DNA of 64,000 nucleotides from Mesobacterium_A sp034670065 (GTDB lineage Bacteria > Pseudomonadota > Alphaproteobacteria > Rhodobacterales > Rhodobacteraceae). The stretch is taken from positions 1-64,000 of the forward strand of contig JAXMOG010000002.1 of assembly GCA_034670065.1 (NCBI GenBank), written 5' to 3'. This document shows, piece by piece, positions 15,795 through 23,977 of this stretch; position 1 is the first letter of the stretch, and the number at the start of each line of letters is the position of its first letter. Made by a program: the position numbers and the translations under genes. A model generated the notes under the pieces. The model did no database searches. It was not told the origin of the DNA and saw only the letters and a program-made list of their open reading frames with translations.

Positions 15795-17572
15795 ACGTCA
15801 CCAAAACCGCAGCTTTCGCCCGCTCAGCCAATGATCCAATCACCATTTCAATCGTGCAGTCGCTCATGGTTGCGATCATGGATGAATGCGAAATCAATCT
15901 TTCGCGCACTGCTCTTTCTCCCCTGATCTACGAGGGCAAAGACTACTGCATTGGCCTGCTGGATCGCCAAACTCGGACAATTGTACAATCACGCGGCTCA
16001 GTCCCCACCTTCATGTCCGATCTCGGGGTGCCAGTTGCCGATGCGCTGGAGCTTTATGGTGAAGAGGGAATTCACCCCGGCGATGTGTTCATGATGAACT
16101 ATGCAGAAATTTGCGGACAGCATCTGAACAACATGGTGCTCTACGCGCCCGTTCATCACGAGGACAAGCTGGTTGGCTTTATCGCCACCCGAGCCCATTG
16201 GACCGACGTCGGCGGCATGACCCCAGGTTCGGCATCGACGAACTCTACTGAGATCTTCCAAGAGGGCATTCAGTTTCGAACCGTCAAAATCTATAAACGC
16301 GGCGAAGTTTGTCCCGAAATCATGCGGATGCTGCGCCACAATACTCGTTACCCCGAGCTTGTGATCGGTGACATGGAAGCCCAAATTGCTGCCGTAGAAC
16401 TTGGGCGACGCCGCTATGCAGCACTGATAGAGAATTATGGTTGGGACCTGATCTCAAGTTCAATTGATGAACTATGGACACGCTCCGAAGCTTTGGCACG
16501 CGAACGCATTCGCGCCTTACCTGATGGTACATACTCAGCTGAAGCATTTCTTGATGATGATGGCATAGACCTTGAAACGCCGATCCCTTTGAAATTGCGA
16601 GTGATTATCGATGGCGACAGCTTTACCGTCGACTATTCAGATTTTCCTCCGCAAACGAAGGGTCCAATGAATTCTGGCGGAAACGTTGCGGAAAGCGTCG
16701 CGCGGGTTGCGTTCAAGTCCGCCGTGGTTCCCGAAGGCCCGGCTACGCAGGCCACATTCGCTCCCGTTAAGGTCATCATTCCTGATGGCACTATTCTATC
16801 GGCAAAAAACAATGCGCCAATGTCTCTTTGGACAGTGTCGATCAAAACAGTTGTCGACCTGATCTATCTGGCGATGTCACAGGCCATGCCAGACTCGGTT
16901 CCAGCAGCGCATCACGGTTCTATGGGGGTCTATTCTTTTTCAGGGGTAAATTCGGAAACCGGGCGAACGTATTCCACGGCTGACACCGTGCTTGGCGGAT
17001 GGGGAGCCCGGCCCGATGCCGACGGTTTTTCACCGCTCAAAACAGTTACCCATGGTGACACCAAGCAGGTCGCGGCCGAAGTTGAAGAGGTACTATTTCC
17101 TCTTGTGGTAGAAAAACACGAGTGGATTCCTGATAGTGCGGGCCCCGGAGAGTTTCGCGGTGGGTTAGGGCTTAAGAAGGTGTACCGCCTTCCGGAAGGC
17201 GCAAGACTGGTAGGCGCTTTTGAGCGGGCCAAATGCCCCCCTTGGGGTTTATTTGGCGGTGGCTCCGCAAAACCGGGCACGATCTTTGTCAAGCAACCTG
17301 ACGAAGACGAATGGCATCAGTTTCAGAAGATAACGGCCTATCCCATCAAACCAGGTGGTCTGGTCGTACTGCTATCCGGCGGCGGCGGCGGAAGAGGGTT
17401 TGCCTGGAAACGGCCAATCGAAAAAGTCGTCGCGGACGTTCGTGCGGGATACGTCAGCCGCAAAGGCGCGGCGGACGATTACGGAGTGATCCTGAATGCG
17501 GGATCGCTTGGAGTGGACATTGAAGCCACTGAACAGCGTAGGCAGCAAATGCAGGCGCAAACGACCATCTAA
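15791..17572 (+). CDS. hyuB: Hydantoinase/oxoprolinase subunit B
   Basis: Partner of HyuA, 593 residues. Family signatures seen: NDPITISIVQSLMVAIMDEC at the start, EGKDYCIGLLDRQTRTIVQ near 50, GDVFMMNYAEICGQHLNNMVLYAPVHH near 100, YSDFPPQTKGPMNSGGN near 280 and GPGEFRGGLGLKKVYR near 450. A glycine-rich LSGGGGGRGF lies near residue 530. The length is normal. The ATGA overlap with hyuA fits a 1:1 complex. About 20 bases downstream the ABC importer genes begin with their own strong ribosome site, probably in the same transcript. Confidence 0.93.
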   Translation: MNVTKTAAFARSANDPITISIVQSLMVAIMDECEINLSRTALSPLIYEGKDYCIGLLDRQTRTIVQSRGSVPTFMSDLGVPVADALELYGEEGIHPGDVFMMNYAEICGQHLNNMVLYAPVHHEDKLVGFIATRAHWTDVGGMTPGSASTNSTEIFQEGIQFRTVKIYKRGEVCPEIMRMLRHNTRYPELVIGDMEAQIAAVELGRRRYAALIENYGWDLISSSIDELWTRSEALARERIRALPDGTYSAEAFLDDDGIDLETPIPLKLRVIIDGDSFTVDYSDFPPQTKGPMNSGGNVAESVARVAFKSAVVPEGPATQATFAPVKVIIPDGTILSAKNNAPMSLWTVSIKTVVDLIYLAMSQAMPDSVPAAHHGSMGVYSFSGVNSETGRTYSTADTVLGGWGARPDADGFSPLKTVTHGDTKQVAAEVEEVLFPLVVEKHEWIPDSAGPGEFRGGLGLKKVYRLPEGARLVGAFERAKCPPWGLFGGGSAKPGTIFVKQPDEDEWHQFQKITAYPIKPGGLVVLLSGGGGGRGFAWKRPIEKVVADVRAGYVSRKGAADDYGVILNAGSLGVDIEATEQRRQQMQAQTTI

Positions 17573-17592
17573 AACATAAACGGGAGGAAGAT

Positions 17593-18519
17593 ATGAAACT
17601 TACTAAAACCATCCTAACAGCCGCGGCTCTCGCTCTGGCAACAACCGGGGCAATGGCCGAAGATATCAAGATCGGCTACACCTCGTTGACAGAAAACGTC
17701 GCCAATTTCGTAGCCATCGACAAGGGCTTCTTCGAAAAGCACGGTATCAATGCAGAGGCAGTTCGTTTGCGCGGTGGCTCCGTTGTGGTGCCCGGCTTGG
17801 TTTCGGGCGAAATCCAGATTGGCACGCTCACTTCACCTACTTTTGTACAGGCGCTTGATGGTGGGCTCGATTTGCGCGTCCTCAGAGCCTTGTCAGAAAC
17901 CAACAATGGCGATGTCTCGTCGGGTCTTATCGTGGGCGACAAGAGCGGCATCAACACCCCTGCTGATTTGGTAGGTAAAACGCTGGGTGTTGGTACGATT
18001 GGTGGCATGATCACAGTCGCTGCGCGTCACTTTGTGGCTGGAGAGACTGGGATCGCGCCAGATAGCATCAAGTTGATCGAGGCACCTATGCCTCAACTGG
18101 GTGACCTTCTACGCAAAGGCAGCTTTGACTATACTGTTCTGCCAGAGCCCCTGCTTTCACGCGCCATCAACGGCGGTGGCATCAAACAAATTGCTAGCCC
18201 TTTCGCAGCGCTGCCAGAGGGAAAAGCAACGATGCTTGACGCCGTGGCTGGCGAGTGGGCTGACGCCAATCCTGAACTCGCCGCGCGCGCAAAGATGGCG
18301 ATTGACGAAGCGACAGTATGGTCAATGGCCAACAATGCCGAAGCTCAGGAAATCACTGCAAAATACCTGGGACTTGACCCCGAAAAAGTGAAGAAATCAA
18401 AGTTCCCAATACTTTCGGAAGTCAACAATCCAGAATCCGTTCAGTGGTGGGTTGGTGTTATGGAAACTCAAGGCGCACTGCGCACGGAAGTGGACACCAC
18501 AAAGGCATTTATCAAATGA
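17593..18519 (+). CDS. ABC transporter substrate-binding protein (NMT1/SsuA-TauA type)
   Basis: Periplasmic binding protein of 308 residues. The signal peptide is clear: MKLTKTILTAAALALATTGAMA, cut before EDIKIGYTS. The NMT1-like body shows FVAIDKGFFEKHGINAEAV near residue 38, GSVVVPGLVSGEIQIGT near 60 and LVGKTLGVGTIGGMI near 120. It heads an ABC cassette of binding protein, ATPase and two permeases, the order typical for sulfonate, taurine, nitrate or pyrimidine-precursor importers. The ATPase start overlaps its stop (ATGA). Being downstream of hyuAB, it may import the cyclic substrate of that enzyme. Confidence 0.9.
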   Translation: MKLTKTILTAAALALATTGAMAEDIKIGYTSLTENVANFVAIDKGFFEKHGINAEAVRLRGGSVVVPGLVSGEIQIGTLTSPTFVQALDGGLDLRVLRALSETNNGDVSSGLIVGDKSGINTPADLVGKTLGVGTIGGMITVAARHFVAGETGIAPDSIKLIEAPMPQLGDLLRKGSFDYTVLPEPLLSRAINGGGIKQIASPFAALPEGKATMLDAVAGEWADANPELAARAKMAIDEATVWSMANNAEAQEITAKYLGLDPEKVKKSKFPILSEVNNPESVQWWVGVMETQGALRTEVDTTKAFIK

Positions 18520-19313
18520 ACCCATCTCAAACCAAAATGGCGCCCACATCAGTGGGCGCCCCTGCGATTTCCTTCCAAGATGTGAAGCTGAACTACGGCA
18601 ACAAAACGATTGTAGAGAATATCTCAATCGACGTGAAAAGCGGAGAATTCCTTTGCATCGTGGGTGCTTCAGGTTGCGGAAAGACCACCCTGCTTCGCAT
18701 GGCGGCGGGACTTGTTCGTCCCACTGAGGGAACGATCCACTACGATGGTCAGAAGGTGACCAGCCCACGGCGTGAAGTTGCAATGGTGTTTCAGGATTAT
18801 GCCAATGCACTTTTGCCTTGGCGCACAGTTGAAGGGAATGTTTCTCTTGCTCTTGAGGACCGCGGCTTTTCAAAAGCCGAGCGTGCTAGCCGCGCAAAGG
18901 AGCTATTGATCAAGGTGGGCCTCGCCAACCATTTTGATGCCTATCCAGAACAGCTTTCCGGTGGCATGCAGCAGCGTTTGCAGATCGCTCGCTGCTTGGC
19001 ACAGAATCCCGCTGTTTTGCTGATGGACGAACCATTTGGCGCCTTGGATGCTTTGACGCGGAGATCACTCCAAAGCGAAGTTTTACGTATTGCGCACGAG
19101 AGCGACGTTACTGTCCTATTTGTTACACACGATCTGGAAGAGGCTATTTTTCTGGGCAATACGGTCATTGCACTGCATTCAAACCCAGGCCGTATCGCCG
19201 TGACTCACGAGGTAAAATTGCCACGCGAGCGTGATCAGCGTGACACGCCTGATCACCCAGAGTTTCGACGTTTACGCCACGAACTCTATTCGTTCTTCGA
19301 CGAGGCCCACTGA
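18516..19313 (+). CDS. ABC transporter ATP-binding protein (SsuB/TauB type)
   Basis: Cytoplasmic ATPase of 265 residues; the ATG at 18516 overlaps the previous stop and is preferred over longer readings. Walker A is GASGCGKT near residue 50, the Q-loop is MVFQDYANALLPWRTVEGN, the signature motif is LSGGMQQRLQIARCLA near 150, Walker B is LLMDEPFGALDAL near 170, and the switch histidine is in FVTHDLEEAIFLG. It powers the two permeases that follow. It overlaps the first permease start by one base. Confidence 0.94.
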   Translation: MNPSQTKMAPTSVGAPAISFQDVKLNYGNKTIVENISIDVKSGEFLCIVGASGCGKTTLLRMAAGLVRPTEGTIHYDGQKVTSPRREVAMVFQDYANALLPWRTVEGNVSLALEDRGFSKAERASRAKELLIKVGLANHFDAYPEQLSGGMQQRLQIARCLAQNPAVLLMDEPFGALDALTRRSLQSEVLRIAHESDVTVLFVTHDLEEAIFLGNTVIALHSNPGRIAVTHEVKLPRERDQRDTPDHPEFRRLRHELYSFFDEAH

Positions 19314-20140
19314 TGGCAATGGATGAAGCGACAAGCACCAAAATCGTTGCGGGAAGTACCGAAAGGCTTCCGCTTTTACGGCGCATCAACCTCAAGGGTT
19401 TGATCTTTCCATTGGTCGTAATTGTTGGTTTGGAATTTCTAATCATTGCGACAGGGTTCCAGCGCGATTCCGTTGCACGACCTAGCGAAATCGCATTGCG
19501 CCTTCTGGGTGCGATGGCTGATGGTTCGATATTCTTGCTAACTTCGGAAACTCTGGCTGCCGCCATCGGCGGCGTGCTGATCGGCAGCGCAATTGGGCTG
19601 ACTCTGGGCGTAATGTTTGGTGCCTTCCCGCCATCATTTAGTGCTCTGGAATTAACGACCGAGGTTATACGCCCCATACCTTCGGTCTCTCTCATTCCGG
19701 TTGCTCTTCTGGTTCTTGGATTTGGCTATACTATGGAGGTATCGCTGATCGCCAAGTCTACCATATGGCCTGTTATGATCCTGACCCATGCTGCAATCTC
19801 GGGGCTACATCCGCGCCATCGCGAAGTAACAGCATTGCTGCAGCTCAATTTTTTCTCGCGCATCACCAAAGTCGTGCTGCCATCCATCATGCCCTCTGTG
19901 TTTGTTGGATTTCGTTTGTCGATGGGCGTGGCACTTCTGGTGGCAATCACCATCGAAATCGTGGTCAATCCGCGTGGCCTGGGCCATGCCATGATGGTCG
20001 CAGAGGAAACGCTAAACGGCGACTTGATGTTCGCACTCTTGGTGTGGATTGGCATCATCGGCGTCGTAATCAACTGGGGGCTGTTATGGCTGCAGCGCAA
20101 GCTGTTTCCGCGTAGCCCAAGTGCAGGAGCAGACGCATGA
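19313..20140 (+). CDS. ABC transporter permease (SsuC/TauC type), first copy
   Basis: Membrane protein of 275 residues with about six hydrophobic segments. It has the BPD_transp_1 pattern: ALRLLGAMADGSIFLLTSETLAAAIGG, split by a helix start near residue 65, IRPIPSVSLIPVALLVLGFG near 120 and the EAA-like loop LHPRHREVTALLQLNFFSRITKVVLPSIMP near 165-195. A second permease overlaps it by four bases; two related permeases in one cassette suggest a heterodimeric channel. Confidence 0.92.
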   Translation: MAMDEATSTKIVAGSTERLPLLRRINLKGLIFPLVVIVGLEFLIIATGFQRDSVARPSEIALRLLGAMADGSIFLLTSETLAAAIGGVLIGSAIGLTLGVMFGAFPPSFSALELTTEVIRPIPSVSLIPVALLVLGFGYTMEVSLIAKSTIWPVMILTHAAISGLHPRHREVTALLQLNFFSRITKVVLPSIMPSVFVGFRLSMGVALLVAITIEIVVNPRGLGHAMMVAEETLNGDLMFALLVWIGIIGVVINWGLLWLQRKLFPRSPSAGADA

Positions 20141-20901
20141 TCGCTCGAATTTGGAAGACCACGAGTGGCATCATCTTTTTGGCGCTTCTTATTCTCGGCT
20201 GGCAATATGTATCGGACTCAAAGATCGTTTCGCCTGTCTATCTGCCCAGCCCTTCCAAGGCGTTCTCAGCTCTCACGACTGAGGTGATGCAGGGCGACTT
20301 GAGCATGCGCATTTTGCGCACGCTAGAGCATATGACATTCGGCTGGCTTCTGGCCTCGCTGTTGGGGATCGGTATTGGCACATTGATTGGTATCTCCCGA
20401 CAAGCGCGCGAGTTCCTTGGACCAACACTCGAGTTTTTTCGCCCGCTGCCGGCTTCCGCTCTGTTCCCAGTCGCCATTGCAATCTTTGGCTTGTCCGAAA
20501 ACATGGTCTATGCCGTCATCGCCTTCGGTGCAGTTTGGCCCACATTGCTTGCAACAGTGGGTGCCTATGAACAGCTAAGCGTCCGCTTGCTTGAAGTGCG
20601 TCAACTTTTGCGCATGTCGACACTCGACTTTATTCGCAAGATTGCATTGCCCTTTGCTTCACCTGAAATACTCGCCGGAATGCGGCTGTCACTGACGGTG
20701 GCGCTTATCTTATCGGTAACCGGTGAAATTTTGTCTTCTTCTGAAGGCCTTGGTCACTGGATTATGTTGCAAGCGCGTTCCTTCCGGTCGGACACACTGT
20801 TTGCTGGCGTTATGCTGTTTGGCGTTATCGGTTACCTCTCCTCCAAAGTACTGACGCTTGTTGAACGGCGCGTACTGAAGTGGAAGTTGAAATCACGATG
20901 A
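20137..20901 (+). CDS. ABC transporter permease (SsuC/TauC type), second copy
   Basis: Membrane protein of 254 residues, the second permease of the cassette. ILGWQYVSDSKIVSPVYLPSP near the start, FFRPLPASALFPVAIAIFGLSE near 108 and the EAA-like stretch LEVRQLLRMSTLDFIRKIALPFASPEI near 155-180 are typical. It overlaps the first permease by four bases, and its stop overlaps the start of the FAH gene (ATGA). The cassette therefore ends in an enzyme gene, tying import and breakdown together. Confidence 0.92.
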   Translation: MIARIWKTTSGIIFLALLILGWQYVSDSKIVSPVYLPSPSKAFSALTTEVMQGDLSMRILRTLEHMTFGWLLASLLGIGIGTLIGISRQAREFLGPTLEFFRPLPASALFPVAIAIFGLSENMVYAVIAFGAVWPTLLATVGAYEQLSVRLLEVRQLLRMSTLDFIRKIALPFASPEILAGMRLSLTVALILSVTGEILSSSEGLGHWIMLQARSFRSDTLFAGVMLFGVIGYLSSKVLTLVERRVLKWKLKSR

Positions 20902-21794
20902 AACTCGCTGTTTTCAATATTGATGACCGGCCTGAATTGGTCATTGCAGAGGGCGGTAAGTACTGGCCGGTGCGGGCGCTTGCCCGCGCTCTTGGTCAGG
21001 CCGAACCTGTACCTCTGCGCCATCCGCTTGACCCACTTCGTGATGCATTGGAAGCTGGTCTAGAGTCCTTGTATGGACTGCATGCGAAGATCGACAAGGC
21101 ACCGGCAGAATTGGCATTAACGACAGGTCAGTTTTGTCCGCCAATTCGCCAACCCAGTAAAATTTTGGCGGCAGGACGTAACTATCATCGTCCCGGACAT
21201 CAGGTTGAAAAGTCTGGCAACGGTCCGCCGGTCTTTGCCAAGTTTCCAAACACTCTGCTTGGGCATGACCAACCCGTTGTCTACCCACAAGAGACAGAGC
21301 GGCTGGACTATGAAGCAGAACTGGCCGTCATCATTGGTCATCGTTGTCGCGATCTAACACCTGACAACGCACTGTCTGCGGTAGCGGGATACACAATTCT
21401 CAACGATCTAACGATGAGTGATGTGCAAAGGCGGGAAATCGCGACTGGGCTCATACTGTTTTCCAAAAATGCCGACGGGACCGGACCGTGCGGTCCTTGG
21501 ATGGTGACGGCCGATGAAGTCTCTGATCCAGACAATCTGGCGGTGTCGTTGACTGTAAATGGCCAGACACGGCAGGCAGACAGCACGCAGTCGATGGTTT
21601 TTTCGGTGGCGGAATTGGTCGCCTATTGTTCCCGCATCAGTCTGGAACCGGGCGATATTATCGCTACTGGCACGCCGTCAGGAACTGCGGCGCATTCAGC
21701 AAATCCCGAGAAAATGTTCTTACGTCCAGGCGACGTCGTGGAAGCACAGGTGGAGAAAATCGGTACTCTACGAACTCCGATCATGTCGCCATGA
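20898..21794 (+). CDS. FAH-family hydrolase, copy 2 (end of the ABC importer operon)
   Basis: Protein of 298 residues from the ATG at 20898. Family motifs: AAGRNYHRPGHQ near residue 92, LDYEAELAVIIGHRC with the two metal-binding glutamates near 137-139, GYTILNDLTMSDVQRRE near 163, KNADGTGPCGPWMV near 190 and EPGDIIATGTPSGTAAHS near 250. The usual histidine after NY is shifted (NYHRPG), so the active-site lid may differ from copy 1. It is translationally coupled to the second permease. The product is probably a 2-keto-acid hydrolase or decarboxylase acting on an imported or hydantoinase-derived compound. Confidence 0.88.
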   Translation: MKLAVFNIDDRPELVIAEGGKYWPVRALARALGQAEPVPLRHPLDPLRDALEAGLESLYGLHAKIDKAPAELALTTGQFCPPIRQPSKILAAGRNYHRPGHQVEKSGNGPPVFAKFPNTLLGHDQPVVYPQETERLDYEAELAVIIGHRCRDLTPDNALSAVAGYTILNDLTMSDVQRREIATGLILFSKNADGTGPCGPWMVTADEVSDPDNLAVSLTVNGQTRQADSTQSMVFSVAELVAYCSRISLEPGDIIATGTPSGTAAHSANPEKMFLRPGDVVEAQVEKIGTLRTPIMSP

Positions 21795-21993
21795 TCGCAG
21801 GCCGATCAGCAAAATAAAGGGGCTGACTAGCTATCTTTTTCCAACCGAAATTCCCAGGGAATGACGGGGGGTCGTTTCGTGTGTGTGACAATAAAAACTG
21901 GACTCTAGTGAGGAAGGTGCTAGCATTTGAGCTGAATTGGAAGGGGAAGGGGAGCCCCGCAATTCTTAGCGCTAATACCGCTTGGGAGGGCCA

Positions 21994-22857
21994 ATGTGGA
22001 ATATGACTTCTCTGCGTCCGCAGAGCTTGGATTCACGCCTGGAACCCGCATTCCGGGGTGTGGCGGCGGCAATCGGTACGCCGGATATCGACACCGCAAT
22101 CTCTAACGCTATCTGCACGGCAGTGAAAGCTGACCGGTTGCATGTCTATGACATTAGCCGCACGCGCACTGCCAGCACGCTCCATTCTAGTTGGAACAGT
22201 TTGCGCGCCATTGATCGGCTTCATGTCTATGATATTAACCGTGCTCGCACTACAAATCGGCGAAAATCCACATGGAGCAGTCGGAGCGCGCTTGATCGGT
22301 TGAACCAGCTTTATATTTCCCGGCTGTCCGCCCACGACCCTGTTCAAGAAGCCGTAGAAATGACAGCGCATAAGGGGGCACAATCCCTATTACGTTTTTC
22401 GGCCGACAACATTGACAATTTGGAGTATCGCGACCGGTTCTTCGACAGCGTTGGCATACATCATCGCATGTCGCTGGTCTGCCAAAAATCTGACAGTTGG
22501 CTTGTGGTATCATTGGGCCGCCAAGAGGGCGCCTTCTCTGAGGAAGAAGGCAGCATAATCTCTGGTCTGACCCTGTTTATGGACCCATTGCTGGAACGGC
22601 ACCATGAACTTGCTGCCGTCCGCACGGAAAGTGGTTTTGACGTAGAAGAATTGGAACGTCGTTTCGCCCAAGCTCATCCTGATTTAACCGAGCGCGAACG
22701 GCAGGTTTGCGCCCGCACTGTGGCGGGCATCACTGCAGAAGGCGCGGGAATCGATATTGGGATAACAACACATACTGTTTTAACCTATCGACGCCGCGCC
22801 TACGCAAAACTTGGCGTTGTGTCGGCTTCTGAACTTTCGAGCCGCGTTCTTTTTTAG
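21994..22857 (+). CDS. LuxR-type transcriptional regulator with an internal 27-residue tandem repeat
   Basis: About 287 residues from the ATG at 21994, preceded by GGGAGGG; starts at 21982 (TTG) and 22003 are also possible. The C-terminal 60 residues are a LuxR/GerE helix-turn-helix: LTERERQVCARTVAG, GIDIGITTHTVLTYRRRAYAKLGV, SASEL. The N-terminal part has no recognised ligand-binding domain. It contains two adjacent 81-base copies (22132-22212 and 22213-22293) encoding DRLHVYDISRTRT... and DRLHVYDINRART..., followed by a partial third (DRLNQLYISR). It is the only regulator inside this locus and a candidate for the 21-bp element. Its 3' end overlaps the convergent FAH gene by four bases. Confidence 0.85.
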   Translation: MWNMTSLRPQSLDSRLEPAFRGVAAAIGTPDIDTAISNAICTAVKADRLHVYDISRTRTASTLHSSWNSLRAIDRLHVYDINRARTTNRRKSTWSSRSALDRLNQLYISRLSAHDPVQEAVEMTAHKGAQSLLRFSADNIDNLEYRDRFFDSVGIHHRMSLVCQKSDSWLVVSLGRQEGAFSEEEGSIISGLTLFMDPLLERHHELAAVRTESGFDVEELERRFAQAHPDLTERERQVCARTVAGITAEGAGIDIGITTHTVLTYRRRAYAKLGVVSASELSSRVLF

Positions 22858-23759
22858 GGCGCTGTGATTGTGCTGCGCAGCGTTCCAAGGCCGGTCATTT
22901 CAATTTCGACAACATCGCCAGGATTCATATAGTAATTTTCAGGATCAGGCATTCCTGCGGCAACACCTGCTGGGCTACCGGTCAGGAATATATCGCCAGG
23001 CTCTAACCCGAGTGGGGCATAATATTCCAAGATGGCTTCCAGTTTGAACAGCATGCGGCCAGTATTTTCATTCTGCCGCACTTCCCCGTTCACTCGGGTT
23101 ACAATCTGAATATCCAGTGGGTCGCTGATTTCGTCGGCCGTGACAAAATAGGGGCCCATAGGGGTGAAGCCAGGCAAATTCTTCCCCATGGTGAGCATGC
23201 CGCGCTTCATTTCTCTGAACTGGATATTCCGAGCGCTCACATCATTGGCGATAAGATATCCGGCAATGGCATCGCGCCAGCGGCCCTCAGAAACGGCTGC
23301 GGCGTCGGGGCCGATAACAAACGCAAGTTCAGCTTCATAATCGAGCTGCTGAACCCCTTCGGCATACACGATGTTCCCATTATGACCGATGACTGAAGAC
23401 ACCATCTTGCAAAACGCTGGTGGGTACTCGCCATTGCCAAGCTGTTTGCCAATTGCAGAGACAGCCTCGTCGGCTGCGTTATCATCGATTTCTTTAACAT
23501 GAGAAGGGTAGTTGGCACCAATCGCAAGGATCTTGCCGGGGCGCTTTAGCGGTGACAGAAATTTGACATCGGCAACATCACTACTGTCACCCCCAGCTTC
23601 GGCGGCGTCTTGCAGACGCTTCATTGCGGCATCACCTTCCGCGATGAGTGGCACCAAGTCAGTACCATTTGCAGCGCTGGTTACAGCAATCAGTCGATCA
23701 CCCTCCAGAACACCAAGCTGCTCAACATTGTTGGAATCTATGTACCGTGCAATTTTCAT
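22854..23759 (-). CDS. FAH-family hydrolase, copy 3
   Basis: Protein of about 301 residues from the ATG at 23759 (MKIARYIDSN), preceded by AGGAAAAAAG; a longer reading from 23819 is not needed. Motifs: AIGANYPSHVKEID near residue 88, QLDYEAELAFVIGPDA with the metal-binding glutamates near 140-142, GYLIANDVSARNIQFREMKRG near 168, GKNLPGFTPMGPYFV near 193 and EPGDIFLTGSPAGVAAGM near 250. The GKNLPGF sequence is the ureidoglycolate-lyase-like variant of the family. Copy 3 of the 21-bp element lies 67 bases upstream. The substrate is unknown. Confidence 0.9.
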   Translation of the reverse strand: MKIARYIDSNNVEQLGVLEGDRLIAVTSAANGTDLVPLIAEGDAAMKRLQDAAEAGGDSSDVADVKFLSPLKRPGKILAIGANYPSHVKEIDDNAADEAVSAIGKQLGNGEYPPAFCKMVSSVIGHNGNIVYAEGVQQLDYEAELAFVIGPDAAAVSEGRWRDAIAGYLIANDVSARNIQFREMKRGMLTMGKNLPGFTPMGPYFVTADEISDPLDIQIVTRVNGEVRQNENTGRMLFKLEAILEYYAPLGLEPGDIFLTGSPAGVAAGMPDPENYYMNPGDVVEIEMTGLGTLRSTITAP

Positions 23760-23825
23760 CTTTTTTCCTATGCAATCCAGTTTAGCCATGTTCAGATTGC
23801 AGCCTATACTTTGTGACACGTAGTT

Positions 23826-23846
23826 TATGTCATCAGGACAGGCGAC
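23826..23846 (-). promoter_or_regulatory. 21-bp repeated element, copy 3 (upstream of the third FAH gene)
   Basis: On the minus strand the sequence reads GTCGCCTGT-CC-TGATGACATA. It agrees with copies 1 and 2 at 18 of 21 positions and, like them, points toward the gene downstream, here the FAH gene starting at 23759. The left inverted-repeat arm is weaker (AAGTC instead of ATGTC). Confidence 0.65.
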
Positions 23847-23977
23847 TTGTGGGTGAAAAGCATATGAATAACTCCCAGCTTTTCAGGTTGCTTTAAAAAA
23901 ACCGACCCCACTTTGAACCAGCTCACAAACTTGAATTTTCACCGTGTTGGCGACCTTCAAGGTTGTTCATCCATTCT

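Noticed and set aside
21778..21797. CGATCATG-TCGC-CATGATCG hairpin at the end of the second FAH gene
   Set aside because: It has a good stem but no T run and includes the stop codon, so I do not call it a terminator.
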